DNA of 64,000 nucleotides from Phlegmacium glaucopus. Its lineage: Eukaryota > Basidiomycota > Agaricomycetes > Agaricales > Cortinariaceae. The DNA lies in contig MU130046.1 in the NCBI GenBank assembly GCA_015039465.1, positions 82,472 through 146,471 on the forward strand, written 5' to 3'. Below, one piece after another: positions 1 to 10,544 of the stretch. How positions within the stretch are numbered: the first letter of the stretch is position 1; every line of letters starts with the position of its first letter. Position numbers and translations under genes: made by a program. The notes beneath the pieces are model-generated. The model saw only the letters and a list, made by a program, of their open reading frames with translations, was not told where the DNA came from and ran no database searches.

Positions 1-2693
1 TTTTTACTCTGGTTTACTTAACATAATAAATAATGCCTTAACATCCAAGAGGGTTGTTGATCGCATGAAAACCAGTCCTGAGGACTGCGATTTGCTTCTG
101 GTTGGAGGTGGCTCAATAATAGCGCCTACCAGCTTGAGGGGTGTAGCAAACATCATGTTAGTATCCTTTTTAGAACGTCAAGTATTGCTCTTCTGAGTCC
201 AAGTCGTTATTAGATTACCGAAATTCCATGAAGTCGCCAACGCCGTCGGAGCTGCCATTGCCAGTGTTTCTGGAGGCGTTGATACCATAGAGATCCTACA
301 GGGTAAAAGTCTCCCTGAGACTCTGGAGCGAATCAAGCAGCAAGCTATCGATAACGCGGTCAAATCTGGTGCTGATCGGGCTACTACCAGGATTGCAGAT
401 GTCAACATTTTACCTGTCCAGGTAACATCAGTTTTAGCTTGCACTGTCTTTAAATCACCTTCATAGTTTGACTTTAGTACGTGACGAACCAAGCTACACG
501 GATTATCGTCAGAGCAATTGGTGAACTCGCGGGGGAAACTGAAGGAGTCATTCTCAATGAAGATGGTCTGTATGGGTCTGGATTTAAAGAGGACGATGAC
601 ACTTTCACGGTAATGTCCATCGTGCGTAATCCACGGCCCAAGAAAGAGGAAATCGATTATAAGATATACAAGCCAAATGTTGTGGGCGATGACTGGATCG
701 TTTCGGAGACTGACCTCTGTATGATCTCAACAAACTTCGATGTGGGATCTGTAGCTTATTGATGATTCTAGTTTTTATAATGGAAGGATGCGGAGTTTTG
801 GGAACGGTATTGTGTAGTCATTTTTGTTTATCCTTCACGTACTTATTTCTTTCTCAGGGCGGAGGTGGTTCGCCTTATTCTACATACCTGACCTGTTGTC
901 AAATCCTACGCGACGGTGGATCTATTCACATTGTCGATCATAAATCGTTAAAAGACGACGACGTGGCAGCTCGTGGTGGTAAGATTGTCGGTACCTCATA
1001 GTCAATTCAAATTATATACATTTCCTTAATTAGGCTTCATGGGATCTCCTTCTGTAGGATCGGAACGCCTTCGAAGCGGTGCACATTTGAGAAAAGCAGG
1101 CCTTGAATTGGCAAAGTACTGCGGAATCACGGGATTCTCTGCCACTCTATGGTAAGTAAGAATCAACTGGGCAGTGGGAACGCAGATCATTTAACCTTGT
1201 TTTTATTGAAAAAATCAGCGATGAGATTGGTGGTAGTAATGGCATGCAGTCTCTTTTGATGACAAAGTTGGGTTTCTTGCCACTCGTTTCTGGGTTTCGG
1301 ACATTGACCATTCTTTTAGGTATTTTAATGTTCCTGCGTTAGATGGAGACTTGATGGGACGAGGTCTGTTCATTATTTATGTCTTTCTTTCCAAATGAAC
1401 TGACCTCGCCTCAGCCTATCCCTTACTGAATCAAGTTTTGCCGGGTACAGTTCTGTTGAACCCTTCTCCCTCTTCAAAAATTCTGATAGTGAACCTCCTT
1501 AGCCGTTTATAATCGACCCAATTCGTACGCTAAATAATCCCACCATCCATTCCAGCGATTTCTGAACAATCGTTTCATAGGCTGATACCATGTTCTCTAA
1601 ACGACGGGGATGGGAATACTGTGGTAAGTGTCCCTCTTGGCCTTACAGATCAATACTGTATTGGGAGGTTAGATCTTATCTACAGTCAAGAACGAACATT
1701 TCGTGGAATCAATCATGCGCGTTGTAGCTACTGAAATGGGATCTTCTGCGGCTTTATGTCCTCCTCCGCTAGCTATTCATGATGCGAGGGACTTTGGCGT
1801 GACAAGAAGTCTAAGTCAGACCTGGCGAATTGGACGGGCGATCGCTATGTGTCGACAGTCAAAGTATGTATTTATTACCCTTTTGATGCCAAATCATAAT
1901 TACAATTTGCGTCTGACATAGCGAGATGAATGGTATTACGAAGGCTATTTTAGAACTTCAAGAAGGAAAATGCTTATTTGTTGGAAAGATCGTTGATGTT
2001 TCTAGAGTAAGTTTGGATGGACGAACGTCTGACGTTGACTTCACAAGTTTATTTAGGAAGTTAGAGCTGGATTCACCTGGGGTCAGGTCCGTATCAAGAA
2101 ATTGCGTGAAGATGAGGTCGAATACCTTCCAAATCGTCTAGACGAGAACTTGAGTGATGCAGTGGATGATGATGCCACCGTAGTCATTCCTTTCCAAAAC
2201 GAAAATTTATGTGCCTATATGGAAAAAGGCGATGGTACAAGAAAAGTCAAGTTTTCCGTCTTCGTCTGGGTCCTTGGCAAGCCACCTAATGCTTTGTTTC
2301 TAGGTGATAGCAAGTGTTCCTGACTTGATCACCATCCTTGATTCACAGAGTGGTTCGCATCTTGGCACGCCTGAATGTAAGTCTCTTTAGTCTCATGAAC
2401 CAACGAATTCAGATCAACGCCATTCTTAATATTAATGCATGCATTTTTTGGACAGATACATACGGACTTCGTGTAACAGTCATTGCTCTCGCTGGACATC
2501 CTTTATGGCGCTCAAAAGAAGGATTGGAAGTTGGCGGACCTATTGCTTTTGGGTATGATTTAAGCCCTATTCTGTGACCGATTCCTGGCTCTGACCTTTT
2601 TATAACTTCAGTCTCCAACATACGTTTGTGCCAATTGGAGAATACCGTGAACCTAGGTCGGTTATTGAAGAGTACGGAACCATTACAACCTAA
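1..2693 (+). CDS. Hydantoinase/oxoprolinase-family protein with C-terminal DUF917 domain (5' partial)
   Basis: The frame is open from base 2, so the N-terminal part lies outside the window. The visible protein starts with the end of a hydantoinase-A-like ATPase domain (LLVGGGSIIAP, then ANAVGAAIASVSGG). A DUF917 domain follows, with EGCGVLGTGGGG, the family signature PALDGDLMGRAYP, and GLRVTVIALAGHPLW near the C terminus. The fused arrangement is common in fungi. The family is linked to ATP-dependent hydrolysis of cyclic amides such as hydantoins or 5-oxoproline; the true substrate is unknown. At least nine short introns are needed, for example 157-213, 422-477 and 719-771; an intron splits GVLGT from GGGG. 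The stop is TAA at 2691-2693. Several open frames along the gene are simply its exons. No frameshift is needed in the splice model, so it is probably functional. Confidence 0.85.
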
Positions 2694-3044
2694 CGTACAG
2701 GCGTTTGTTCCTTATTGCAATTACTTTGTATCTCGCATCATTCAGAATTAAAAGCCTTTGATCTCCTTACGCTGATGTGAAACAACAGAGCAAGTATCCA
2801 TCGGGGATATAAAAAGAGCCTTCATTATTGGTGTTTATGTTGTTGCGATTCATGCAATGTCGACAGTTGGTTTGTACTTGTCAAGTATATGATCGGATAA
2901 TGCTTAACTGACGCCGGCTCATCGTTGTAAGACGCGATTGCCGTCATAGAGTATCGTTTGTGATATAAGTACACCCAAAATAATACCGTTTGAACTTCGC
3001 CGAAAAAAAGAGAACCGGAGGATATGAATATGTATGTTTCCAAC
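2694..3044. other. Intergenic, nothing recognised
   Basis: This spacer separates the DUF917 gene from the convergent U6 gene. I see no conserved coding sequence, repeat or RNA in it. Confidence 0.5.
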
Positions 3045-3048
3045 AAAA
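3045..3048 (-). terminator. Pol III terminator of U6 copy 1
   Basis: Four T residues on the minus strand follow the conserved AATATTTA at the 3' end of the U6 gene. Confidence 0.6.
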
Positions 3049-3109
3049 TAAATATTGAGATCCGTAGATCTACCACTCCGGGAAAGCGTGTCATCCTTGT
3101 GCAGGGGCC

Positions 3110-3140
<31 letters not shown>

Positions 3141-3164
3141 TTCGTATGTCACCCCGAAGGGGAC
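3049..3164 (-). ncRNA. U6: U6 spliceosomal snRNA (copy 1)
   Basis: On the minus strand the sequence begins with a short 5' stem-loop (GTCCCC-TTC-GGGG). It continues with the near-invariant U6 core: ATTGGAACGATACAGAGAAG (with the ACAGAG box), then TTAGCATGGCCCCTGC and AAGGATGACACGC. U6 pairs with U4 and with the 5' splice site and forms the catalytic core of the spliceosome. The T-run at 3045-3048 would end Pol III transcription. The 5' end is placed by the stem-loop; the 3' end is inferred from the T-run. The stretch after ACACGC differs from the human 3' part and is somewhat longer, giving about 116 nt. The whole transcribed region recurs at 37324-37439. Confidence 0.9.
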
Positions 3165-3192
3165 AATAGTCTTTAGTGACTGAGCATCGCCA

Positions 3193-3225
3193 AGAAAAGG
3201 ATGTTGTATTTTGTTCAGTCCGCAG
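3193..3225 (-). promoter_or_regulatory. Conserved upstream element of U6 copy 1
   Basis: This 33-bp block reads CTGCGGACTGAACAAAATAC and so on in the transcribed direction and lies at about -29 to -61 from the U6 5' end. It is identical in sequence and distance at the second U6 gene (37468-37500), while the bases on both sides differ. It contains an AT-rich core (AAAATACAA) near the usual TATA position of Pol III type 3 promoters. I infer that it is the U6 promoter. Confidence 0.7.
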
Positions 3226-5817
3226 GGTGAGGAATTCTCATGGCCGGCACTGGGCCGGCAACAAACAGCCCCCCCACTTGAAATATCTCGCTCGTTTTTC
3301 ATCTGGTTGGGACAAAAATATAATTAGTTATCTGAGTAAAGTAGAGATATATTCCAAGCTTTTTTTTATTTGCTTGTAATGCACTCATTGTCGACTCATT
3401 GACGAGGAAGCCCAAACCTTGGCTGGTCACTTCCAGACCGGAGATTGAATTGAGATCACAGCCACACCTCCTTCATCAACACCAACGCCTAATAACCGAA
3501 ACGTGTTTCTTATATCCGTCTTTCTTCCTTCGCTCCGTTGCCTTGAAGTCTTGCAGAATTCAAATATAGCACGAATCCACCGCCCACCACCCAAACCCCT
3601 TACGATACCTGTATTCGCATCATCAACGAGTTGGCCTGCAATGCAAGGGTTGCTACGAGGGCCAAGCCTGGCATCTATATGTTATTTGAACCATTATCAC
3701 TGCCACTCACTCACTTTCTATGGGAAGGTTGTCGCAAACTAAAGATTGGATCACCAACACGGACGCAAAACTCACTTTCATTCGTAAACCCATCGGAGAC
3801 ATCTCCGAACGTAATAAACAAAATCGTTAGGTACTGTAAAAAAAGGATCGACGGTGTCTGCGGGGGGCCGTATCTGCATTGTCTACCACCGCCAACGTTG
3901 GCTTCTCCGACCGCGGCAGATGCGGTGGGAGTTGCAAGAGGCATCACTCTGAGTTCTCAACGTTATTTCAATACGCAGGTCCGCGCATCGTATTAGCAGT
4001 CAGATTGCGCTGCTTCAACGGCTCATCGCTCTGCGCTGATAAGACAAACCTTTACAAAGCTAAGATTCACATGTTTAGTAAATTGGAATCCCGGTCCCCC
4101 CCTTGGGTCTGCCGCTATCAAGGTCTCTGCTCGCGCATTGCTTCTCGTCAGTTTTAGCGCGGAATTCTCAAGTCCCGATGTATCACGCTAGATACTTGAA
4201 GCTTGAAACTCCAAACCAGTGGCATATAAATATGTATGTCTGACCATGTAAGATTACGATCATCATTTACTCCACCGATACAGACTTCATTCGCCTCAGT
4301 AAATATAAACATTGAAGACGGAAGACATAGAATCCCAATTCCAAGGAACTGTTAGGTAATTATTTTTTCGGCCGCCAGAACTAGCCGGCAGATCCACTCG
4401 AAGAGATACCTCGGTGCAAGCATCCAGGGTACGCTTCCGCAACGGGTTTACACTCATGGTTTTTCGGTCCTCAACGATGATCGGGGCCAAATGTGCTCGC
4501 GCCAACATCTCACTCAGTCTTCTTGGATCATCAAGGGAATCCAAAGCCTCGATGTTACATCGCACGGTAGGAAATATGTTGCCTTCTCCACCTTGGGAAA
4601 AGCTATTCGTAGAACGCCGTGATGGAGCTCTTGAATTTGTTCTGTATATGGTGAAGGAATAGTGATGGTGGCATCGGATAATCTCGGTTCTTGAGGTATT
4701 GTGGACGACCACGCTTTCTGAGCGGAGGAGGCATCTCTGATTGAAAGAAGACTCCTGGAATGACAGTCCCATTTCTGATTGGCCAAGGAAATTTGGACAG
4801 CTAGTAACTTTGGCATCTCCATCGCTGGTTTTTTAGCCTACTCTCTTAAAAATCCTTTCATCATCAAACTTGGCGAGAGATATTGGACGTCCAACATCAT
4901 TTTTGCCATTCCGCTAGTATTAGATGCTGAGGTGTAGAATCTTTCTAGGAAGGAGAGAAACAATCGTATTTCAACGCTTTTCCTATGTTCCTTACTGTTG
5001 GCTAACCAAGGGTCTGAAATATATCCCATCATTGACGAAATTCATGACATAATTGATGTTGTATCGCCACTACGCACTCACTACGCTCGCCAGCCGTCTA
5101 ATAGTATTACATCAACGACTTAGGCACAGTCGCTAACCCCATGCTCCCCATGGTCAGACGACTTGCCTGACTGTCACGACTAGTCACTGACCGGCACAAC
5201 ACTGAATTATCTTATTCTAAAAATCGAATTTGATGCAACGTTTTTGGATACCATTGCAGTTGTTTGGAATGTTCATTCACTTTTTTGCAATGATATCTTA
5301 CTATGTATATTAATTTCCTCTCGAATCTGCATCATCTTTGATCAGTTCCTTGGCACTGCAATGTTGGCTCATGTGGGGCTCGACTCGCCGCTCGAGGGTC
5401 GAGGCCTGTGGCGATCATAATGATACGCTGGCTGTCAACTTGAACATTTTGAACTGTCAAGCTTGTCAAATGTCATAAGTATGTACATGTGTTCGAGAGT
5501 TAAATAACATGTTGCGGGAGCATTTTTCTGTTACATATGTACGTCCAGGGAACTTCTCTTCAAAGATTTGCGTCGCAGGAACTTGGAGTACCGCGATTCC
5601 CGACTAAATGTACAATTTATTGTGGTTGGGTTTCACTAATCGTTTGGCTCCCTGGAACGTATGAGAACGTACTTCAAGTGAATTGGAAACTATTATTATT
5701 ATAGTAATAACCTTCTAGAAATTGTCTAGTAGAAGCCTTCAAAAACTCCATGATGATGATGGAAGAACCACTCAATGACAGGGGTTTTCTGAAATCCCGG
5801 TTGCCGCTTCGAAACAA
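3226..5817. other. Intergenic, no supported gene
   Basis: Open frames here are short and unlike known proteins. The best is a minus-strand pair of overlapping frames at 4296-4822. One starts MEMPKLLAVQISLANQ; the other runs through RRLSEMLARAHLAPI and VNPLRKRTLDA. They could be two exons of an unknown protein, but I found no convincing splice site or family match. The stretch 5033-5817 holds nothing I recognise. Confidence 0.35.
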
Positions 5818-5825
5818 ATTCAGGC

Positions 5826-6555
5826 AGGACCCCGGATAATGGTAGGGGAGGCCTGATCCTAGAAAGGCACTTTTCGTCCGGACAGAGGTCCCAGATATTT
5901 GTCCGGATTGCTCCTAGCCTCCCCAAAATTTGCAAAATTTGTCCGGACCCCCGTGCCCAGCCTATTTTTTGCTAATTTTTGTCCGGATCGGTGGGATCTG
6001 GCCTGAAAATCGCCGCAGACGAGGTAGAAAAATGAGGTATTAAGCTAAACAATACTCAAGAACACCAGCTATGATATAGACTAGCCATGTGTATTCAACA
6101 TCGTAGCTAATCTTTACTAATCTTCACCATCAGATTTCCACCTCGCTTTCGAGAAAGCTTCAATGCCTCTTGCAGTTGCTTGTCTGCCTTTTGGAGGGTG
6201 CGAAATCGAGTTAGATCCCATGGTTTCTCACTCGTGCAAAAAAACATGGGATATACTACACAAGTCCAAACAGCATAAGATGAGAAACATTCAGAAAATA
6301 TGTTGCAAGGCGTGTTCGAACCCGCAAGTCACGAGCACAGTTGCACTCAACATTTGGCGCGGAACTGGTAGATTGACTTATGTCCGGACTGGGACCTGGC
6401 TACATAGTGAAATCAAATTTCTGTCCGGATGAAGGCCCGTGGCCTTTTCGAAATTTGGGTCGATTTTGTCCGGATTGGCTCCCGGCCGTTTTCAAAATTT
6501 CTAAAAAATCTGTCCGGATGGGTATCAGGGCGCACCTGCCATTATCCGGGGTCCT
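5826..6555. mobile_element. hAT-like MITE, full length (copy A)
   Basis: The ends are inverted: AGGACCCCGGATAATGGTAG on the left, and CTGCCATTATCCGGGGTCCT minus one base on the right. Both sides carry the perfect 8-bp duplication ATTCAGGC (5818-5825 and 6556-6563). An 8-bp target duplication is typical of hAT transposons. The element has no transposase. Its outer 200 bp on each side hold several copies of TGTCCGGA in both orientations, which look like subterminal transposase-binding repeats. The middle has a tRNA B-box-like GTTCGAACCC at about 6316, of unclear meaning. Relatives lie at 8285-8497 and 45733-52676. Confidence 0.85.
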
Positions 6556-6563
6556 ATTCAGGC

Positions 6564-6993
6564 CCGGATAGATCTGGTTTCTCATAAAATGTCTGCCTTG
6601 AAGTTCAGACACGTCTACAATGTTATTTAAATATATTTGAATTTGCATAGGTACAAAGGTTCAGGCTGTCAGGTCAATTTATACACAATGTACCTAGTCT
6701 TGCTCGACTTGGGTTTGGTCTTCAATTGATTTGTAATATACTTGTACGTCATAACCCCGCACATGAGGTCGTACCATGTATACTATGAGGCAGACGTCCA
6801 TCTCCTCAAGAAAGATATTTCGTCTACTATGACTTTCATGATAACGAATGATAAAAACAAGAATACAAGTCAGGGACTGGTCAGCTGAGGTCTGGGTTCA
6901 CATATAATGTGGGGTGTGTGCCAAGGGTGTGCCTGATCTTATGACTACCTTGATTCCCACGCTATTCGGTCGGATATTTTCAGTATAATTCAG
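6564..6993. other. Promoter-side spacer of the CFEM gene
   Basis: No coding sequence or repeat was recognised. The 3' end leads into the TATA box of the CFEM gene. Confidence 0.4.
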
Positions 6994-7000
6994 TATATAA
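6994..7000 (+). promoter_or_regulatory. TATA box of the CFEM gene
   Basis: TATATAA lies about 76 bp upstream of the start codon at 7076. That spacing fits a core promoter with a short 5' UTR. Confidence 0.55.
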
Positions 7001-7075
7001 GGACCGAGGCCCCAAAAATCGAACGACTGCTCCACCTGTTCTTTATTCTTTTCACGACCACTATTATCAAAAAAT

Positions 7076-7774
7076 ATGTTTACCAAGTTCTTCATCATTA
7101 TGACCGCCGCCGTCGTTGCGGTTAATGCACAAGATATTCCTGGTCTTACACCATGCGTTCTTGCATGTATCCAACCTGCCGCTGCCCAAAATGGGTGTAG
7201 TGGTATGTACGTCTCATTCATAGCCTATCATTCATGGACCACTTTTCTGACGACTATGGTACTTTCTTAGCACCGACGTGGCCTGCGTGTGCACTTCTGC
7301 CCAATTCCAGGCAGACGCTACTGCTTGTCTTCAAATGCACTGTACGCCTACTGAAATCGAAGGTGCTGTCACATTACAAACAAGTGAATGTGCTGTTGGT
7401 ACGGTTTGATTTTGTTATCTGCTTGACTTCTGCTCCATGACTGATTCTTTCCTCCTTCTCCAGCCAGCCTTGCTCCTACGGGCCCAAGCGTGACACCCAA
7501 CCCTGTTTCATTCACGCTCCCTTCATCTGGAACGAGCACAGCCGCAGCGACTACCACAACGAGCGGTTCTGCGAGCGCATCCACCACAGCGAGTGGCTCT
7601 ACAAGTGCATCCACCACGGCGCCCTCTGCAACAAGCGGCACCTCTGCAACAAGCGGCACCTCTGCCTCTGCTGCTTCGTCTCCCACCACCTCAGCTGGTG
7701 CTGCCTCCTCTCTGGTCGCAAACGGAGGCTTAGGAGCTGTCATAGCCATGATTGTTGGCTTCTTGGCCATCTGA
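7076..7774 (+). CDS. Small secreted, GPI-anchored CFEM-domain protein
   Basis: Exons 7076-7206, 7271-7398 and 7464-7774 give exactly 190 codons. Residues 1-18 form a signal peptide ending in AVNAQ. A CFEM domain follows with eight cysteines in the family pattern: PCVLACIQ, NGCSG, VACVC, ATACLQMHC and SECA, with the invariant Asp before VACVC. Next comes a Ser/Thr/Ala-rich stretch with tandem TSGTSA repeats, typical of O-glycosylated wall proteins. The end is a hydrophobic tail (GLGAVIAMIVGFLAI) suited to GPI attachment. CFEM proteins act at the fungal surface in haem or iron capture, wall structure or host contact. The start is set by the signal peptide and the TATA box upstream. The first donor (GTACGT at 7207) is chosen because it keeps the cysteine pattern in frame. 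Confidence 0.88.
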
Positions 7775-8116
7775 ATCAAAAACATTGGTGGAAGGATGGA
7801 GACTTGGAATGTATCCGATGACACTCTTTCAGGATGTTTGGATTGCTTGCGGTCGATATACTTTCGCTTGGTTACATGCAAAAATGACATTCCTACTTCA
7901 ATTGTTCGTATTTCTTGAGTTCCTTTTGATCCTTTGTTGCCTCGGACATTCGTGGACTGAAACTTAGTAACATTATTATGACAACAATTTTCTATTCCCT
8001 TGCGTAATCCATCCATGGAGTGAAATTTCAACTGGCAGCGGTGTTGCTCTCGCTTCGTATGTATATCAATTGCCTTTGACCTGCTATCATCTGCTCGCTA
8101 GGAAAGCCAAACATAT
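7775..8116. other. Spacer between CFEM gene and tRNA-Ala
   Basis: This stretch holds the 3' UTR of the CFEM gene and unremarkable sequence. I see no further gene. Confidence 0.4.
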
Positions 8117-8200
8117 GGGCTCTTAGCACAGTGGTAGCGCGCACGCTTTGCATTTCCGTATGCTTGCGTGAGGTCGTGGGTTCAATCCCCACAGTGTCCA
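8117..8200 (+). tRNA. tRNA-Ala(UGC) with a 12-nt intron
   Basis: The 84-bp gene folds as a tRNA. The anticodon stem is CACGC/GCGTG, the anticodon TGC is at 8149-8151, the T arm is GTGGG-TTCAATC-CCCAC, and the discriminator is A at 8200. A 12-nt intron (8153-8164) sits after position 37, the standard place. The acceptor stem has G3:U70, the main alanine identity signal, which supports the assignment. Two oddities are a T5:T68 mismatch in the acceptor stem and an A:C pair in the D stem. The A box is TTAGCACAGTGG and the B box GGTTCAATCC. A T6 run follows directly. Confidence 0.88.
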
Positions 8201-8206
8201 TTTTTT
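8201..8206 (+). terminator. Pol III terminator of tRNA-Ala
   Basis: Six T residues directly follow the discriminator base. Confidence 0.75.
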
Positions 8207-8284
8207 ATCTGGTTTCCATATGGAAAAGACTGACCTTTCTCTTGGCAACGAGGAGGTCATGCGATACCGGAGGAGCCCTGTACA

Positions 8285-8497
8285 AGGACCCCGGATTATC
8301 CCTACCTAGGCTAGATCCCAAAAAGTCGAAATTTTGCGGTTTCTGTCCGGACAAAAAATAGGTTCCCACGCTAGCTGACCTCGGATTTGAACGTTTCGGA
8401 ACGTCCTGCTTCAAAAAGGGTTTTTTTTTGACCCAAATTTTGTCCAATCTTGTCCGGATTGAGGGATCTAGCCTACTTAGGGATAATCCGGGGTCCT
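8285..8497. mobile_element. hAT-like MITE, short member (copy B)
   Basis: The element is 213 bp with inverted ends of about 35 bp (two mismatches). The left end reads AGGACCCCGGATTATCCC; the right ends GGGATAATCCGGGGTCCT. The flanking 8-bp duplication is perfect: CCTGTACA at 8277-8284 and 8498-8505. Internal TGTCCGGA motifs match copy A. It lies only 84 bp downstream of the tRNA-Ala gene. Confidence 0.88.
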
Positions 8498-8505
8498 CCT
8501 GTACA

Positions 8506-9313
8506 TCATTTTGACAGATTGACTAGACCTAATGGGGCAATCTGCAATGTGGTAAGCATCCGAAACCGCTTCTTAGCGAAGGTAGCAGGGAGCGGCACAT
8601 GTGTCCTACTGCCAATAACACGCTGTGTCAGGCCGTTCAATCCCTATCAACATGTTGGTGGGTGAAGCGATAAGGTGAGGGGCCTTCATGGGCCATGAAA
8701 AATCTTAATAATTTAATTTAATCTCCCTATGTACTATCAGATCCTGCTGCAGGTAGCCACGAACAGAAAAGCAGACTAAATCCTTTGAGAAATGAGGCTG
8801 AGACAGACGCAGCATCACGACAGCAGCATAATCAGGGACTATCACTCATTGGAATTCGGTTGTGATGGCGTCGTAACTATTACCAATTATAAATAACTGA
8901 ATTCCGTTCACGACTGACGGTTCCGAGCTTACATAGAATCGAATACCGAATATTGAGCGCTTAGCCGCTTATCATCGACCCAGTGGTCCAATGCCACATT
9001 TGGGAAGGATTTGAGCTCCCTGCATCAGCCACAATTCCGTAGCAGCTGCCACTCTGAAGCCGTTTCGGGTGTCGCAAAGGAGTCATGAAGAGTCATCCCA
9101 GGTAAACCGGTACGAGTCTATTCTAATACTACTTATTGATTCTAAGTCTGCTAAATTGGAACATTCATTGATGGCAGCATATGAACGCCACTAGATGGCG
9201 TTCAAAGCCGCCAAAAATGAATTTCCGCAGCGAAGTGGTGGCTGTTTAAAGTCGGCGGTGACTGCGTGTTGTGCACCATACTCAGGGTCGAAGATTGAGC
9301 GCTCAAATTGGTC
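8506..9313. other. Intergenic, nothing recognised
   Basis: No coding sequence or RNA gene was found. The last part is the promoter region of the hydrolase gene. Confidence 0.4.
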
Positions 9314-9319
9314 TATAAA
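9314..9319 (+). promoter_or_regulatory. TATA box of the hydrolase gene
   Basis: TATAAA stands about 30 bp before the start codon at 9349, which implies a very short 5' UTR or a start slightly further downstream. Confidence 0.45.
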
Positions 9320-9348
9320 GAGTCCAAGACTCTCATAGACTAATCTTA

Positions 9349-10544
9349 ATGCCCACTCTCACCGTCAGAAAAGACATTGTTTTCCACTATACGGACAGTG
9401 GTCCTGTTGAAAAAAATGAGTATTCCACCCTCGTTTTCGTCCATGGTCTCTCATTTCATAGTGGTACGTCTCCATACATACGATCAACCCTCTATCGGTC
9501 GATGGTCTTATACATGAATTGGATGAACAGCGATATTCCAAAAACTGTTACCAATCGCCAGCGCCCATTCGCTACGCGTGATTTGTCTGACCCGTCGCGA
9601 ATACCAAGCATCCACTCCCTTTACAGACGATGAGCTGAGAGTAATCAACCATGGATCTGAAGAGGAACGTGCCGGATTTCTTAAAGAGCAAGGTCTTCTT
9701 ATCGCGCTTTTTGTGGACGGTATCATTCAGACGCTTTCGCTTCCAAAGGCAGGCGGCCTGACGGTTATTGGTTGGTCCCTGGGAAACGTATACACTCTTG
9801 CTTTCCGAGCTTGTATTGGTGATCTGCCCATGGAGACTCAGGAGAGGTTGAAATCGTATGCGCGTAGCTTCATCATCTGGGGTATGATTCTTCCTTTGAT
9901 AATCAGTTAACGAATCCTGACCAACTATTTTATTGTAGACCCCCCAGTTACGGTTTTCGGTTTGACCTTTTCTCAACCTGAAAGTGCACCAGAAGATTTT
10001 TTGGCAAATTTTCCAAAGTATATCTCGACGCACTATCAACATGTTGACCTTGACTCGAGGGATCCCTCGAAGCTGGATCGTATTGGAAACCCATCGATAA
10101 AGCCTACTATTGAGACCATGACGCCAGAGGAACTATCCTCTGCCCTCGATCTTGTCCCTTGCTTCAAATGCGATCTTATTCTGTTGTCACCGGCATTCTC
10201 ACTCGTCGTTTCGAATCAGATGAGAAAGGCGTTGTTAGATCCTCAAGTTTATGAAGCTTGGGGACGAATCCCAGTTTGGCATATCTGTGGCGATCGTAAT
10301 CCTCCAATAATTCAAACTGCGCTTTGGCTTTTCGAGGACAAGATCAAGTCTGAGGACAAGATCAAGTCAGGGGACATCAAAATCGGATTCAAGCCAATTA
10401 GGGACGCTAATCATTTTGTAAGTTAAATTCTTCCTTCCTTTCATCGTCACTTAAATTCTGAAACATCCACCCCTCCAGTTGATGTGGGAAGAGCCGGATC
10501 GGTGCTTGGCCGTCATGAAAGAGTGTTGGAATAATAACCCTTGA
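9349..10544 (+). CDS. Alpha/beta-hydrolase-fold protein
   Basis: Exons 9349-9463, 9531-9881, 9939-10417 and 10479-10544 add up to 337 codons. The oxyanion-hole strand is LVFVHGLSFHS. The nucleophile elbow is VIGWSLGNV (G-x-S-x-G, Ser in the middle). A likely acid residue lies in WHICGDRNPP and the catalytic His in DANHFLMWEEPD near the C terminus, so the triad appears complete. There is no signal peptide, so it is probably intracellular. The substrate cannot be told. An 18-bp direct duplication at about 10339-10374 repeats the peptide EDKIKS. Paralogues of this type are numerous in Agaricomycetes. Confidence 0.85.

Noticed and set aside
6270..6370. tRNA-like segment in MITE copy A (and at about 46180-46220 in copy C)
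   Set aside because: A B-box-like GTTCGAACCC is present, but no full cloverleaf or anticodon stem can be formed; only the 3' half looks similar.
7369..8031. Minus-strand frame of 220 codons across the CFEM gene
   Set aside because: It is the antisense of the Ser/Thr repeat (Ala/Val/Glu-rich) and has no splice or family support; the plus-strand CFEM model is complete.
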